Shown: positions 54,065 through 63,541, numbered from the stretch's first letter. The stretch is 64,000 bases of DNA from Phycisphaerales bacterium (GCA_014238205.1 JABABM010000001.1:62001-126000); one strand, 5' to 3'. The notes: generated by a model not told the origin, from the letters alone. Program-made: numbers and translations.

Positions 54065-55795
54065 TCATTCAGAGCCTGCAACCCGATCGATTTCATCGAA
54101 GGTGGTTTTACCCTCTGCTACAAGCTGGAACCCGTAGCCTTCGAGGGAGGTAAAGAGGCCCTGGTTGGCAATCTCTCGAATGCCCTTGATCGTCGGTGTC
54201 TTCATGATCAAGTCACGCATTGTGTCGGAGACCTCGAGGAGCTCGAAGAGTGCCCTGCGTCCCACGAATCCAGTTCGAAGGCATTTCTTGCAACCGGTCG
54301 GTACGAAGATCTCCGGGACGCCACCAAGAGAGGCTCCCATCTTCATGTTCTGTGTGGGAGTCGGTGTAACGCCCTTCTTGCAGGACGGACAGAGCAGGCG
54401 AACCAGTCGCTGGGCAACGACGAGGTTCAACGCGTTGGCAACCAGGAAGGATTCGATGCCCAGGTCGAGCAGTCGGAAGATGGACCCGATGGAATCCTTG
54501 GCGTGGACGGTCGTGTACACGAGGTGACCGGTCATCGAGGCCTGCATGGCGACCGTCGCGGTTTCGATGTCCCGGATTTCACCCACGAAAATCACGTCGG
54601 GGTCCTGTCGCAGGACCGATCGAAGAATGCTGCCGAAGGAGTTGCCCTGTCCCGAATCGACGGGAATCTGGGTACAGCCCTCGAGGTAATACTCGACCGG
54701 ATCCTCGATCGTAATCGCATTCCGCTGTTCAACATCGATTTCACGGAGGCATGAATACAGGGTCGTTGTCTTTCCTGAACCCGTTGGCCCGCAGGCCAGC
54801 AGCAGACCCGCGTCCTTGGTCGCAATGGTTCGAAGTTTTTCATACTGCCACGGAAGGCATCCCAGTTCATGCAGTCGGCTCGGGGCATTGGAGGAGTCCA
54901 GGACACGGATGACCAGTTTCTGCCCATGTACCGAGGGAGTCAGGCTGACACGGTAGTCCACTCGACTTCCCTTGATCGCGACGGAGAAGTGCCCGTCCTG
55001 AACCGTGTTCTTCTGACTTGTCTCGATCTGGCAGAGAATCTTCACCAGTCCGAGGATGCGCTTGAAGAGTGTTTCGGAAAGGTCAACGGCCGTGAGCATG
55101 TAGCCGTCGACACGAAGTCGGATCGTTGCTCCCTGCAACCTGGGTTCGACATGGAGGTCGGTTGCCCGAACCCGGAAGGCTGCAAACAACAGCAGTCGGA
55201 AGGCACGAATACTTTCCCCTGCATCTTCCTCGGTTCCAGTTTCAAGACCGGAGGAGGTAGCCTGGTGAAGGGTGACGCCGCGGGTATCGACCAGGCTGAT
55301 GTTCGTTTCATCGAACCCCCGATCGGTACCAATGTCGATCATCTCCCGCAACTTCATTTCATAGGAGGCCTGGCCGCCGCTTGCCACTTCCGCATGCAGG
55401 TCCAGATCGAGAGTCGCGATATCAGCGCCGAAGGGATCCTCTTCTTCTTCGCTTGCTTCCTGGAAGTTGGGAACATTGGAACGCTTATGCGTGGTGGTCT
55501 GCTCAGCATCGATGTACCTGATCTCGGTCTTGCCGATACGGACTACGTCGCCATTGTCCAGGGGCTCCAGGTCCACATCATCATTGTTGAGCTTGGTTCC
55601 ATTTCGAGAACCAAGATCACGGAGTTGGAACCCATGGTCATTTCCCTCCATGGGTTCAATGACACAATGAAATCGACTGGCTCGATCATCATCAATGACA
55701 AGGACGTTGTCATTTGACCTGCCGACCGTGATCGACTCGGTTGTCAGTTTCAGGCGTTTGCGACCCTGTCTGGTACGAACTTCAATGGCTGGCAT
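54065..55795 (-). CDS. FHA-domain fused type II secretion/type IV pilus ATPase (GspE/PilB family)
   Basis: The ATG at 55795 follows GAGGAGGA and gives 576 residues. The N-terminal 95 residues form an FHA phosphothreonine-binding domain, with GRSNDNVLVIDD, then ASRFHCVIEPM and LGSRNGTKLNNDD. After a linker (about 100-170) comes a GspE-type ATPase: the N2-like part ATDLHVEPRLQGATIRLRVD, Walker A GPTGSGKTTTLYSCL, and EDPVEYYLEGCTQIPV. The ATPase continues with VLRQDPDVIFVGEIRDIETA (Walker B) and TVHAKDSIGSIFRLLDLGIE. The tetracysteine zinc site is split between LCPSCKKG and GCKKCLRTGFVG. These ATPases power pilus or secretion pseudopilus assembly. An FHA fusion suggests control by threonine phosphorylation (inference). 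No pilin gene is adjacent. Confidence 0.92.
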   Translation of the reverse strand: MPAIEVRTRQGRKRLKLTTESITVGRSNDNVLVIDDDRASRFHCVIEPMEGNDHGFQLRDLGSRNGTKLNNDDVDLEPLDNGDVVRIGKTEIRYIDAEQTTTHKRSNVPNFQEASEEEEDPFGADIATLDLDLHAEVASGGQASYEMKLREMIDIGTDRGFDETNISLVDTRGVTLHQATSSGLETGTEEDAGESIRAFRLLLFAAFRVRATDLHVEPRLQGATIRLRVDGYMLTAVDLSETLFKRILGLVKILCQIETSQKNTVQDGHFSVAIKGSRVDYRVSLTPSVHGQKLVIRVLDSSNAPSRLHELGCLPWQYEKLRTIATKDAGLLLACGPTGSGKTTTLYSCLREIDVEQRNAITIEDPVEYYLEGCTQIPVDSGQGNSFGSILRSVLRQDPDVIFVGEIRDIETATVAMQASMTGHLVYTTVHAKDSIGSIFRLLDLGIESFLVANALNLVVAQRLVRLLCPSCKKGVTPTPTQNMKMGASLGGVPEIFVPTGCKKCLRTGFVGRRALFELLEVSDTMRDLIMKTPTIKGIREIANQGLFTSLEGYGFQLVAEGKTTFDEIDRVAGSE

Positions 55796-56177
55796 TCCAG
55801 CAGTCCTCCTCACGACCACAATGTTGTTCAAGAGATCAAGAATGCTGATTCTAGCAATCCTGCAGCGGGATACGGCACGTTGGACATGCAGGGATGGGGG
55901 GAGATTGGATTCTCGGACATGCCCCTGAATGGAGCATGAATGGACTTCCCGGCTCCAAAAGGCGATCTGGGATGAAATAGCGAGTCAACAGCCTATGAAA
56001 TCGAACCGATCAACCCGATAGAACGTATCCAGAAGAGGCATCAGTGCCATTGAGAGCCCTTGCCGGGGGGCGAACCAAGGACAAGTTGATGTAACTGCTG
56101 GACTACAATGGACTTGTATGCCAAAATTCCACCGTTCCGGATAGTTGGAACGTTGGCGAGGCATTGGAGTGGCCAAC
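55796..56177. other. Intergenic region between divergent FHA-ATPase and beta-helix genes
   Basis: This 382-base stretch should hold promoters for both genes. A -10-like TACAAT occurs at 56104-56109 on the plus strand, but its -35 is not clear. I find no open frame with a ribosome site and recognisable product, and no obvious hairpin longer than 7 bp. Confidence 0.45.
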
Positions 56178-57326
56178 GTGAGGAAGACAGGAACAACGAA
56201 GGCAGCAGGAACGACTCGGGCACCGTGGTGGGTTGCCCCGGTTGTTTCTGTTGCATTGGTATCTCCAGGAACCTTCGCTGCCACGATCAATGTGCCTGGT
56301 GATCACGATTCCATCCAGGATGCCATTGATGCCTCATCCGGGGGGGATGTCGTTCTCGTTGCTCCGGGTCGCTACAACGAGGTGCTGGATCTGAAGGGCA
56401 AGTCGATCACGCTTCGGTCGAGCTTGGATGCTGTGTCAACGATTCTCGACGGTGCTCGATTGAAGAACAGTGTCATCCACTGCGTCAACGGCGAAGGCCG
56501 CGACACCCTCATCGAGGGATTCACGATCACCGGAGGCACTGGGGACCCGGCGTACTACGGTCCGGAGACAACGATTGGTGGAGGAGCATTGGTGATCGGA
56601 AGTACTCCTCATTTTCGCAACTGCACCTTCAGGGGCAACACGGCCTCGTACAACGGGGGTGGGATGTACAACGGGAACGGGGCGGATGTGCTCCTGGAGA
56701 AATGTCGTTTCGAGAGCAACAACGCCCAGAAGGGCGGGGCTGTCTTCAACCTGGAAAGCAAGCCCGAGTTCAACTCCGTCGACTTCGAATCGAATGGAGC
56801 ACGATATGCGGGTGGAGCGATCTACAACGCCAACCGGAGCGCAGCGGTGATTCGTCATTGCAACTTCACACTGAACCTTGCAACCTACAATGGCGGTGCG
56901 ATCTACAACTACGACAGCACGCCGACCATCTCCAACTGCCTCTTCTTCAACAATGCCGCGACATACAAGGGCGGTGCCATCTACCACGGGTACAGGAGCG
57001 GAACGCTTGTCGAGGATGGAACGAGTCGATTCCAGACCGACAATGACGACATTGCAGGCGGTGGCTACCTGCTCGGAGTGGCACATCCGCACGGCGCCTG
57101 CTGTCTCGGGGGCGCCTGCATCGAGGTCGAGGAAGAGCCATGCATCGAAGCGGGTGGTGTCTGGGCAGGGGCGAACTCGACCTGCGAGGAGGTGCTTGAG
57201 GCCTTCTGTCCCAAGCCACTTGCCGGAGACATGAACAAGGATGGCGACGTCGATGTTGATGACATGGCCATTCTCATGAAAATCTGGGGCCGTCGTGGCC
57301 CCGATGGCAGGCTCAGGCCGAGGTAA
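56178..57326 (+). CDS. Secreted right-handed beta-helix repeat protein with dockerin-like end
   Basis: From a GTG at 56178 the product is 382 residues; a TTG start at 56145 is possible. A membrane-export segment (WWVAPVVSVALVSPGTFAAT) precedes INVPGDHDSIQDAIDASSGG and the pectate-lyase-like helix opening DVVLVAPGRYNEVLDLKGKS. Repeats of the type FRNCTFRGNTASYNGGGMYN and AAVIRHCNFTLNLATYNGGA run through residues about 100-280. Then comes a cysteine motif HGACCLGGACIEVEEEPCIE with GGVWAGANSTCEEV, common in secreted Phycisphaerae proteins, and one dockerin-like repeat DMNKDGDVDVDDMAILMKIW. The end lacks the second repeat seen in the other tagged proteins. Beta-helices often bind or cleave polysaccharide, but no catalytic residues are evident. 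Confidence 0.85.
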   Translation: MRKTGTTKAAGTTRAPWWVAPVVSVALVSPGTFAATINVPGDHDSIQDAIDASSGGDVVLVAPGRYNEVLDLKGKSITLRSSLDAVSTILDGARLKNSVIHCVNGEGRDTLIEGFTITGGTGDPAYYGPETTIGGGALVIGSTPHFRNCTFRGNTASYNGGGMYNGNGADVLLEKCRFESNNAQKGGAVFNLESKPEFNSVDFESNGARYAGGAIYNANRSAAVIRHCNFTLNLATYNGGAIYNYDSTPTISNCLFFNNAATYKGGAIYHGYRSGTLVEDGTSRFQTDNDDIAGGGYLLGVAHPHGACCLGGACIEVEEEPCIEAGGVWAGANSTCEEVLEAFCPKPLAGDMNKDGDVDVDDMAILMKIWGRRGPDGRLRPR

Positions 57327-57440
57327 GCCCTTCAGGCGAGTGCACTTTCGAGTCGGCAAGGGCTACTTGGAATTCCTACAATATCCATGTTCTCCCGGGT
57401 GGGCCGTGTACCACCCCCATGCGATGTTGATAGGTGACCT

Positions 57441-59339
57441 GTGAACGCCAAGATCCCCACACCTGAAACGAACTCAGAGGCGATGGAGATGGATGCCGTC
57501 GCCATCCGTTTCTGCGGTGATTCTGGTGATGGGATGCAGTTGACCGGAGGTCAGTTCACGACAACATCGGCGTTGTTCGGAAACGATTTCGCCACCTTCC
57601 CGGACTTCCCGGCGGAAATCCGGGCGCCCAGGGGCACGACGTTTGGTGTTTCCGGCTTCCAGGTCCAGTTCGCCGATCATCACATTCATACTCCAGGTGA
57701 TGCCGTCAATGCACTCGTTGCCATGAATCCGGCTGCATTCAAGATGAACATCTCGGACGTGGAGCCGGGTGGCGTCGTCATCGTCAACGAGGACGAGTTC
57801 ACGAAGGTCAACCTCAAGAAGGCCGGCTACGCTCCGGATGAAAACCCGCTTGATGATGAAACGTTGTCGACCAGGTTCCAGTTCCGACCTATTCCAATCA
57901 GTCGCCTGACTCGCGAATCTCTTGCAGATTCGGAAATGGGAGCAAAGGATGTCGATCGATGCCGGAACATGTATGCACTTGGTCTCGTGTACTGGCTGTT
58001 CGACCGCCCGCTTGATACGACGATCAACTATCTCGAGAACTACTTCGGCAGCAGGAAGAACAAGCCTGAAGTCGCGGCCATCAATGTCGCGGCGCTGAAG
58101 GCAGGCTACTACTTCGGCGAAACAGCGGAAATCTTTCCCGTCCAGTACCGGGTCAATCCGGCACCGCTCGAGACGGGTACGTACAGGAAGATCAGCGGCA
58201 CCGAGTCGACCACGCTCGGGTTCGCAGTCGCCGCCGAAAAATCGGGCATCGACATCCTCTACGCCGGCTACCCGATCACGCCTGCTTCGGAACTGCTGCA
58301 CGGCCTGAGCACCATGAAGCACCTGGGCATCAGGACGTTCCAGGCCGAGGATGAAATAGCGGCGGCATGCGCCGCCATTGGCGCGAGTTTCGCCGGGAAC
58401 CTCGGGGTGACCGGCACATCCGGACCGGGACTTGCCCTGAAGGGTGAGGCGCTCGGGCTTGCAACCATGCTTGAACTGCCGATCGTCGTAGTCGACGTTC
58501 AGCGAGCCGGGCCGGCGACTGGAATGCCGACGAAGACCGAGCAGGCTGATCTTCTCCAGGCCATGTACGGTCGAAGTGGAGAGACTCCATGTGTCATCGT
58601 GGCCCCCAGCAGTCCTTCCGACTGCTTTGAAATGATCATCGAGGCGGTTCGTCTCGCGTTCCGATGCATGTGTCCGGTCATTTTCCTGTCCGATGGTTCA
58701 ATCGCAAACGGCGCAGAGCCCTGGCGGTTGCCCGATCTGGAGTCCATAGACCCCATTCCAGTGATCCATCCAACGGAGCCTGCGCCTGGGGATGACCGGT
58801 TCAACCCGTACCGACGGGATCCTGAATCACTCTCTCGACCATGGGCAATCCCGGGAACACCTGGACTTGAACACCGTGTCGGGGGCCTTGAGAAGCAGGA
58901 TGTCACCGGGAACGTGTCCTACGACGGAGACAACCACCAGCACATGGTGGAAACCCGCGATGAGAAGGTGCGTCGTGCCCAGGATGTCATTGCGCCACTT
59001 GAGGTCGATGATCCTGGTGGATCCGATGTTCTTGTGCTCGGGTGGGGAAGTACGCGAGGTTCGATCATCGGTGCAGTGAGCAGACTTCGCGAGGAAGGCC
59101 GGTCCGTGGCGATGGCTCATGTTCGTCATCTGAATCCATTCCCAGCCAATCTCGAGGAGATCCTTGCGAGCTACTCGACGATCATCGTTCCTGAAAACAA
59201 CACCGGGCAGTTGAGGTTCCTGCTCCAGGGCAACTTCCTCAAGCCTGTCATCGGCATCAATGAAATGAAGGGCCGTTCGTTCCAGGTCAATGAACTTCGT
59301 GACCGGATTCGTGAGTGCATCGATGGGGCAACAGCATGA
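57441..59339 (+). CDS. korA: 2-oxoacid:acceptor oxidoreductase, fused gamma-alpha subunit
   Basis: This 632-residue subunit, with KorB, oxidatively decarboxylates a 2-oxoacid (probably 2-oxoglutarate) to the CoA ester using ferredoxin. The GTG at 57441 follows AGGTGA. The N-terminal gamma domain (about 20-200) carries FCGDSGDGMQLTGGQFTTTS and APRGTTFGVSGFQVQ. The alpha domain (about 210-600) has ILYAGYPITPASELLHGLST, FQAEDEIAAACAAIGASFAG and TSGPGLALKGEALGLATMLE with VDVQRAGPATGMPTKTEQAD, the typical KorA set. The fused gamma-alpha form is the two-subunit type found in aerobic and facultative bacteria as well as anaerobes. The stop overlaps korB. The 2-oxoglutarate assignment is by family resemblance. 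Confidence 0.93.
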   Translation: MNAKIPTPETNSEAMEMDAVAIRFCGDSGDGMQLTGGQFTTTSALFGNDFATFPDFPAEIRAPRGTTFGVSGFQVQFADHHIHTPGDAVNALVAMNPAAFKMNISDVEPGGVVIVNEDEFTKVNLKKAGYAPDENPLDDETLSTRFQFRPIPISRLTRESLADSEMGAKDVDRCRNMYALGLVYWLFDRPLDTTINYLENYFGSRKNKPEVAAINVAALKAGYYFGETAEIFPVQYRVNPAPLETGTYRKISGTESTTLGFAVAAEKSGIDILYAGYPITPASELLHGLSTMKHLGIRTFQAEDEIAAACAAIGASFAGNLGVTGTSGPGLALKGEALGLATMLELPIVVVDVQRAGPATGMPTKTEQADLLQAMYGRSGETPCVIVAPSSPSDCFEMIIEAVRLAFRCMCPVIFLSDGSIANGAEPWRLPDLESIDPIPVIHPTEPAPGDDRFNPYRRDPESLSRPWAIPGTPGLEHRVGGLEKQDVTGNVSYDGDNHQHMVETRDEKVRRAQDVIAPLEVDDPGGSDVLVLGWGSTRGSIIGAVSRLREEGRSVAMAHVRHLNPFPANLEEILASYSTIIVPENNTGQLRFLLQGNFLKPVIGINEMKGRSFQVNELRDRIRECIDGATA

Positions 59340-60382
59340 GCAAGGAAAATGGAACTCCCGCCAAGGATTCCGATGTCCAGTTGCCGACCTTGACGGCAAA
59401 GGACCTCACGACGGACCAGGATGTCCGCTGGTGCCCTGGGTGCGGTGACTACGCCGTCCTGGCTGCAGTCAGGAAGACGCTTCCGGGACTGGGTCGGAAC
59501 AAGGAGGATTTCGTCTTCGTCTCGGGTATCGGCTGTGCCGCGAGGTTCCCGTACTACATGGAGACGTACGGGATGCATTCGATTCACGGGCGGGCGCCTG
59601 CGTTTGCGACTGGAATCAAGATCGCCAATCCCCAGTTGGATGTCTGGTTGGTCTCCGGGGACGGTGACCTGCTCTCCATCGGGGGAAATCACACGCTTCA
59701 CATCATGAGGCGAAACGTGGATGTCAATATTCTCCTGCTCAACAACCGAATCTACGGACTCACGAAGGGACAGTATTCCCCGACCAGCGAGCGGGGGAAG
59801 GTGACCAAGTCGACTCCCGATGGTTCGATCGATTCGCCCCTGAACCCGTTGTCAATGGCGCTCGGAGCCGAATCGACCTTCATTGCCCGCGGCATCGACA
59901 TCGATGCGAAGCACTTGACCGTACTGATGCAGCGTGCTGCCGGTCACCGCGGTACGTCCTTCATCGAGGTCTACCAGGACTGCAACATCTTCAATCACCA
60001 GACATGGTTCTATGCGTCCCAGAAGGATTCGAGGGCGGACAATACCGTTGAGTGTGTCCATGGAGAGCCGCTGGTCTTCGGTGCAGATCGAGACAGGGGT
60101 ATCCGCTTCCATGAGGGAGAACTCGAGATCATCCCACTCGGGGATGCATACACGGAAGACGACTGCATGGTGCATGATGAAGGGAATCGCCTGCAGGCCT
60201 GGATGCTGACACGCATGCGACACCCCGAGTTCCCAGAGCCCCTTGGTGTGCTCTTCTGCAACCCGGATGTTCCTGCATACGACGCAGCCCTCCACGAGCA
60301 GATCTCCCATGTCCGTGAACAACGCAAGGGCCAGGACGTGGCTGCACTTGTTCGAGGCAAGGAGACCTGGGAAGTCTCTTGA
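59336..60382 (+). CDS. korB: 2-oxoacid:acceptor oxidoreductase beta subunit
   Basis: KorB binds thiamine diphosphate and the iron-sulfur cluster of the oxidoreductase. From the ATG at 59336, overlapping the korA stop, it is 348 residues. It shows DVRWCPGCGDYAVLAAVRKT, the SGIGCAARFPYYMETYGMHS stretch with IHGRAPAFATGIK, and the thiamine-binding VSGDGDLLSIGGNHTLHIMR with NVDVNILLLNNRIYGLTKGQ. Length is normal for a two-subunit enzyme. The start is preferred over an in-frame upstream ATG at 59315 because of the overlap. Its neighbour 19 bases downstream is mnmG, which may share the transcript. Confidence 0.94.
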   Translation: MSKENGTPAKDSDVQLPTLTAKDLTTDQDVRWCPGCGDYAVLAAVRKTLPGLGRNKEDFVFVSGIGCAARFPYYMETYGMHSIHGRAPAFATGIKIANPQLDVWLVSGDGDLLSIGGNHTLHIMRRNVDVNILLLNNRIYGLTKGQYSPTSERGKVTKSTPDGSIDSPLNPLSMALGAESTFIARGIDIDAKHLTVLMQRAAGHRGTSFIEVYQDCNIFNHQTWFYASQKDSRADNTVECVHGEPLVFGADRDRGIRFHEGELEIIPLGDAYTEDDCMVHDEGNRLQAWMLTRMRHPEFPEPLGVLFCNPDVPAYDAALHEQISHVREQRKGQDVAALVRGKETWEVS

Positions 60383-60401
60383 CGCTCCCAGGCATGCTTC
60401 C

Positions 60402-62366
60402 ATGGGCATCGAGTTCAACTACGACGTGATAATCATTGGCGGTGGTCATGCAGGCACCGAGGCCGCATGGGCGGCCGCTTCGGTCATCGATGGACGAGGA
60501 GAAGGTGGTCGCGTTGCACTCGTGACCATGGATCCATCAAGGATCGGGACGATGAGTTGCAATCCAGCTATCGGTGGGTTGGCCAAGGGACAGATTGCCC
60601 GTGAGATCGATGCGCTTGGTGGACTCATGGGGAGGGCCATCGACGCCACCGGAATCATGTTCAAGATGCTCAATACTTCGAAAGGGCCTGCAGTCCGTGG
60701 ACCCAGGGCCCAGGCGGACAAGGAAGCCTATCGAGTCGAGATTCAGCGTTTGATCGCTTCCTCGGACAGGATCGATGTTCTGGCCGGGAAGGTCGACGAG
60801 ATCCTCGTTCAACAGGGTCGTGTGCGAGGGGTGCAACTGCCCGCCGGGAGTGGAGTCGTCAGACCGCGTGAAGGACATTGCCAGGATGATCCTGCTGCAC
60901 GACCACGTTCGGTCTATGCCTCGACTCCTCGTGAGGGTGAACGGCAGGAGGTGCCGCTGCGGCTGAACGCATCGTCCGTCGTGCTTACGACGGGGACGTT
61001 CATGCGTGCCTTGATGCATACAGGCGAAGCACGGACTCCAGGAGGTCGGGTTGACGAGGGCTCCGCAGACGGCATCAGCGGCACCCTGAAGGATCTGGGC
61101 TTTGAACTTGGCCGACTGAAGACAGGAACCCCGCCTCGCCTCCGCAGAAGCAGTATCGACTGGGATGGCCTTGAGGGTCAGCGAGGAGATGTGGAGCCCG
61201 TTGCATTCAGTGACCTGTCACCCGGATACCTGCCCGGTGGCCGATTTCCGAGGCTGGAACAGGTCGAGTGCAGGATGACCTGCACGACTGCCTCGATCCA
61301 TGACCTCATCAGGGCCAACCTTGACAGGGCTCCCATGTTCAGCGGGCAGATCGATGCCGAAAGCGGCCCCCGGTACTGCCCGTCGATCGAGGACAAGGTC
61401 GTACGTTTCGCTGATCGTGATTCGCACCACGTATTCCTTGAACCTGAAACGCACCACTCGGAGGAGATCTACTGCAACGGCATCTCGACTTCCCTCCCCG
61501 AGGATGTCCAGGCTGAAATCGTACGAGCCATGCCAGGGTGCAGTCGTGCCGAGGTTCTACGCTGGGGATATGCGGTCGAGTACGACATGGTCCGGCCACA
61601 CCAGATCGATGCAACCTGCATGACGAAGTCGATTCCCGGTTTCTTCCTGGCAGGGCAGATCAACGGCACGAGTGGATACGAGGAAGCAGCGGGGCAGGGC
61701 GTCATTGCCGGGCTCAATGCGGCACGACTTGCCTTGGGAGAAGACCTGGTACGGCTCGGTCGTGATCAGGCGTACATCGGTGTGATGCTCGACGACCTGG
61801 TGACGAAGATTCCTCGCGAGCCCTACCGGATGTTCACCAGTCGGGCCGAGCATCGACTTCACCTTCGAGCCGACAACAGTGATGAACGGCTGACTCCCCT
61901 GGGCCGCGACCTGGGGCTGGTCTGCGATGACCGTTGGCAAGTCTGGCAGAGCCGTGAGGAACGGATGGACACGATCACGGACACAATCGAGTCCACTCGA
62001 ATTGAAGGCAACCGCTCGCTGCGTAAGCGCATCATGGATCCCGATGCAACTCCTGGAGATATATCGAGGGTGCTTGGCATGTCGGAGGTACACCTCGTTG
62101 AGCGTGTCATGACGTCGATGCGATACGAGGGGTACATCAAGCGGCAGGAAGCAGCAATACGACGACAACGAGATGCAGATGCACGGCGGATTCCATCCTG
62201 GCTTGATGTTGCCGGTGTGCGTGGGCTTCGAACCGAGGCCGCCGAATCACTGGCTCGTCATCAGCCAGCGACACTTGGGCAGGCAGGTCGGCTCGCCGGT
62301 GTCAGTCCAGCGGATCTTTCGCTGCTGTCGGTGGCCATCAGGCGTGGTCGTGTCGAACACGCCTGA
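60402..62366 (+). CDS. mnmG: tRNA uridine-5-carboxymethylaminomethyl modification enzyme MnmG (GidA)
   Basis: MnmG with MnmE modifies the wobble uridine of certain tRNAs using FAD. From the ATG at 60402 the product is 654 residues; a longer frame to 60243 overlaps korB. The FAD-binding start is YDVIIIGGGHAGTEAAWAA, followed by SCNPAIGGLAKGQIAREIDA, MFKMLNTSKGPAVRGPRAQA and, later, NGTSGYEEAAGQGVIAGLNA with TSRAEHRLHLRADNSDERLT. An insert (about 140-185, rich in Arg, Pro and charged residues) makes it slightly longer than the E. coli protein (about 629). It ends 8 bases before the convergent methyltransferase gene. Confidence 0.96.
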   Translation: MGIEFNYDVIIIGGGHAGTEAAWAAASVIDGRGEGGRVALVTMDPSRIGTMSCNPAIGGLAKGQIAREIDALGGLMGRAIDATGIMFKMLNTSKGPAVRGPRAQADKEAYRVEIQRLIASSDRIDVLAGKVDEILVQQGRVRGVQLPAGSGVVRPREGHCQDDPAARPRSVYASTPREGERQEVPLRLNASSVVLTTGTFMRALMHTGEARTPGGRVDEGSADGISGTLKDLGFELGRLKTGTPPRLRRSSIDWDGLEGQRGDVEPVAFSDLSPGYLPGGRFPRLEQVECRMTCTTASIHDLIRANLDRAPMFSGQIDAESGPRYCPSIEDKVVRFADRDSHHVFLEPETHHSEEIYCNGISTSLPEDVQAEIVRAMPGCSRAEVLRWGYAVEYDMVRPHQIDATCMTKSIPGFFLAGQINGTSGYEEAAGQGVIAGLNAARLALGEDLVRLGRDQAYIGVMLDDLVTKIPREPYRMFTSRAEHRLHLRADNSDERLTPLGRDLGLVCDDRWQVWQSREERMDTITDTIESTRIEGNRSLRKRIMDPDATPGDISRVLGMSEVHLVERVMTSMRYEGYIKRQEAAIRRQRDADARRIPSWLDVAGVRGLRTEAAESLARHQPATLGQAGRLAGVSPADLSLLSVAIRRGRVEHA

Positions 62367-62374
62367 TGCTGTGG

Positions 62375-63541
62375 TCAACCTGGTTGTTTCGTGCCTGAAT
62401 ACAGGTCGTACTTGAGCAGTCGGCAGTCAATGCCGCCATGTTCGAACGGAATGCGTCGTGCAGCTTTCAGTCCGATGGCACCAGCCAGTTCCCTGGCCGT
62501 GAATACGTACCCGTTCCAGCCGGAGCACTGCTGTTTCAGAAAGTCGCCCATCCGCTTGTACATGGTCTTGAGTTCATCCAGGTCCCCCAGCCTGCGACCG
62601 TATTCGCCGTGCAGGATGACGGTGCCCGCCTTGTCTGGAAGGGGCGTCTGGCTGAAATCGCATTCGTGGAAGGCAATGAGGTGATCAACACCAGCTGTGA
62701 CGGCATTCTTCTTCGCAGCTTCGACCATCGCCGGGTCGATGTCGGAGGCGATGATCGGGGCACCGGGCTTTCCCGTCGACTGCTTCTTGGCATCGACTCG
62801 CTGCGTCCGCCAAGCATCCTCATCGAAGGTGGCGAGGTGCTGGATGCCATACCCGCTTCGCAGGAGTCCCGGTGGTCGTTTTGTCGCCATCAATGCAGCT
62901 TCGATGGCGATTGTTCCGCTTCCACACATGGGTACGACCAATGGAGTCGTGCCGTCGTATCCCGTTTCCATGAGGAGTGCCGCCGCGATCGTTTCACGCA
63001 TCGGTGCCTTGCCGGGTATGCGCCTGTATCCACGGTCCGAGAGCTTGGTGCCTGCCAGATCAAGTGAGAGTCGAACCTGGTCATTCTTCCAGAACAGGTG
63101 GACGACAGTGCCGTCTCCCCTGGGCCCGGAGTCAGGGCGTTTTCCATGAACTTCCTGCATCCTGTCAACAATGGCATCCTTGACCTTGACATTGGCAAAC
63201 ATCGAATTCGTGATGGTCTCGTTGTTCACTGATGAGACGACCGTCAGGTATCCATCAGCAGGGATGACCCGTTCCCATGGGAGTCGCTTCGTTTCGGCAT
63301 GCAGCATGTCGGCATCCACGGCCCGGATGTCCGCGAACCGTTGGAGCACATGGAATGCAGTCCGAAGGTGCAACAGCATCTTCATGCCGTCTTCAAGCGT
63401 GCCATGGGTCATGACACCGGTGTGATCGGTTGACTCGACCGTGAGATCGAGATCCTCGATCTCACGGGCCAGGAATGGACCGAGTCCCGGGGCGCAGGTG
63501 GCCCGCAGGGGCCTTGTCATGTTGGGCGTCTGCTGGTTCAT
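62375..63541 (-). CDS. THUMP-type RNA methyltransferase (RlmL-like) with altered catalytic motif
   Basis: From the ATG at 63541, preceded by AGGAAG, the product is 388 residues. A longer frame to 63658 runs into tRNA-Pro and is rejected. It begins with a THUMP-like RNA-binding part (RATCAPGLGPFLAREIEDLD, about 10-170) and then a class I methyltransferase fold. The SAM site reads VVPMCGSGTIAIEAALMA and IIASDIDPAMVEAAKKNA. This matches the N-terminal (RlmL) part of the enzyme making m2G2445 in 23S rRNA. The catalytic NPPYG expected before RLGD is here HGEYG (311-315), in GTVILHGEYGRRLGDLDELK. Either the activity has changed or it is lost. It has an intrinsic terminator upstream, so it probably uses its own promoter. 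Confidence 0.85.
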   Translation of the reverse strand: MNQQTPNMTRPLRATCAPGLGPFLAREIEDLDLTVESTDHTGVMTHGTLEDGMKMLLHLRTAFHVLQRFADIRAVDADMLHAETKRLPWERVIPADGYLTVVSSVNNETITNSMFANVKVKDAIVDRMQEVHGKRPDSGPRGDGTVVHLFWKNDQVRLSLDLAGTKLSDRGYRRIPGKAPMRETIAAALLMETGYDGTTPLVVPMCGSGTIAIEAALMATKRPPGLLRSGYGIQHLATFDEDAWRTQRVDAKKQSTGKPGAPIIASDIDPAMVEAAKKNAVTAGVDHLIAFHECDFSQTPLPDKAGTVILHGEYGRRLGDLDELKTMYKRMGDFLKQQCSGWNGYVFTARELAGAIGLKAARRIPFEHGGIDCRLLKYDLYSGTKQPG

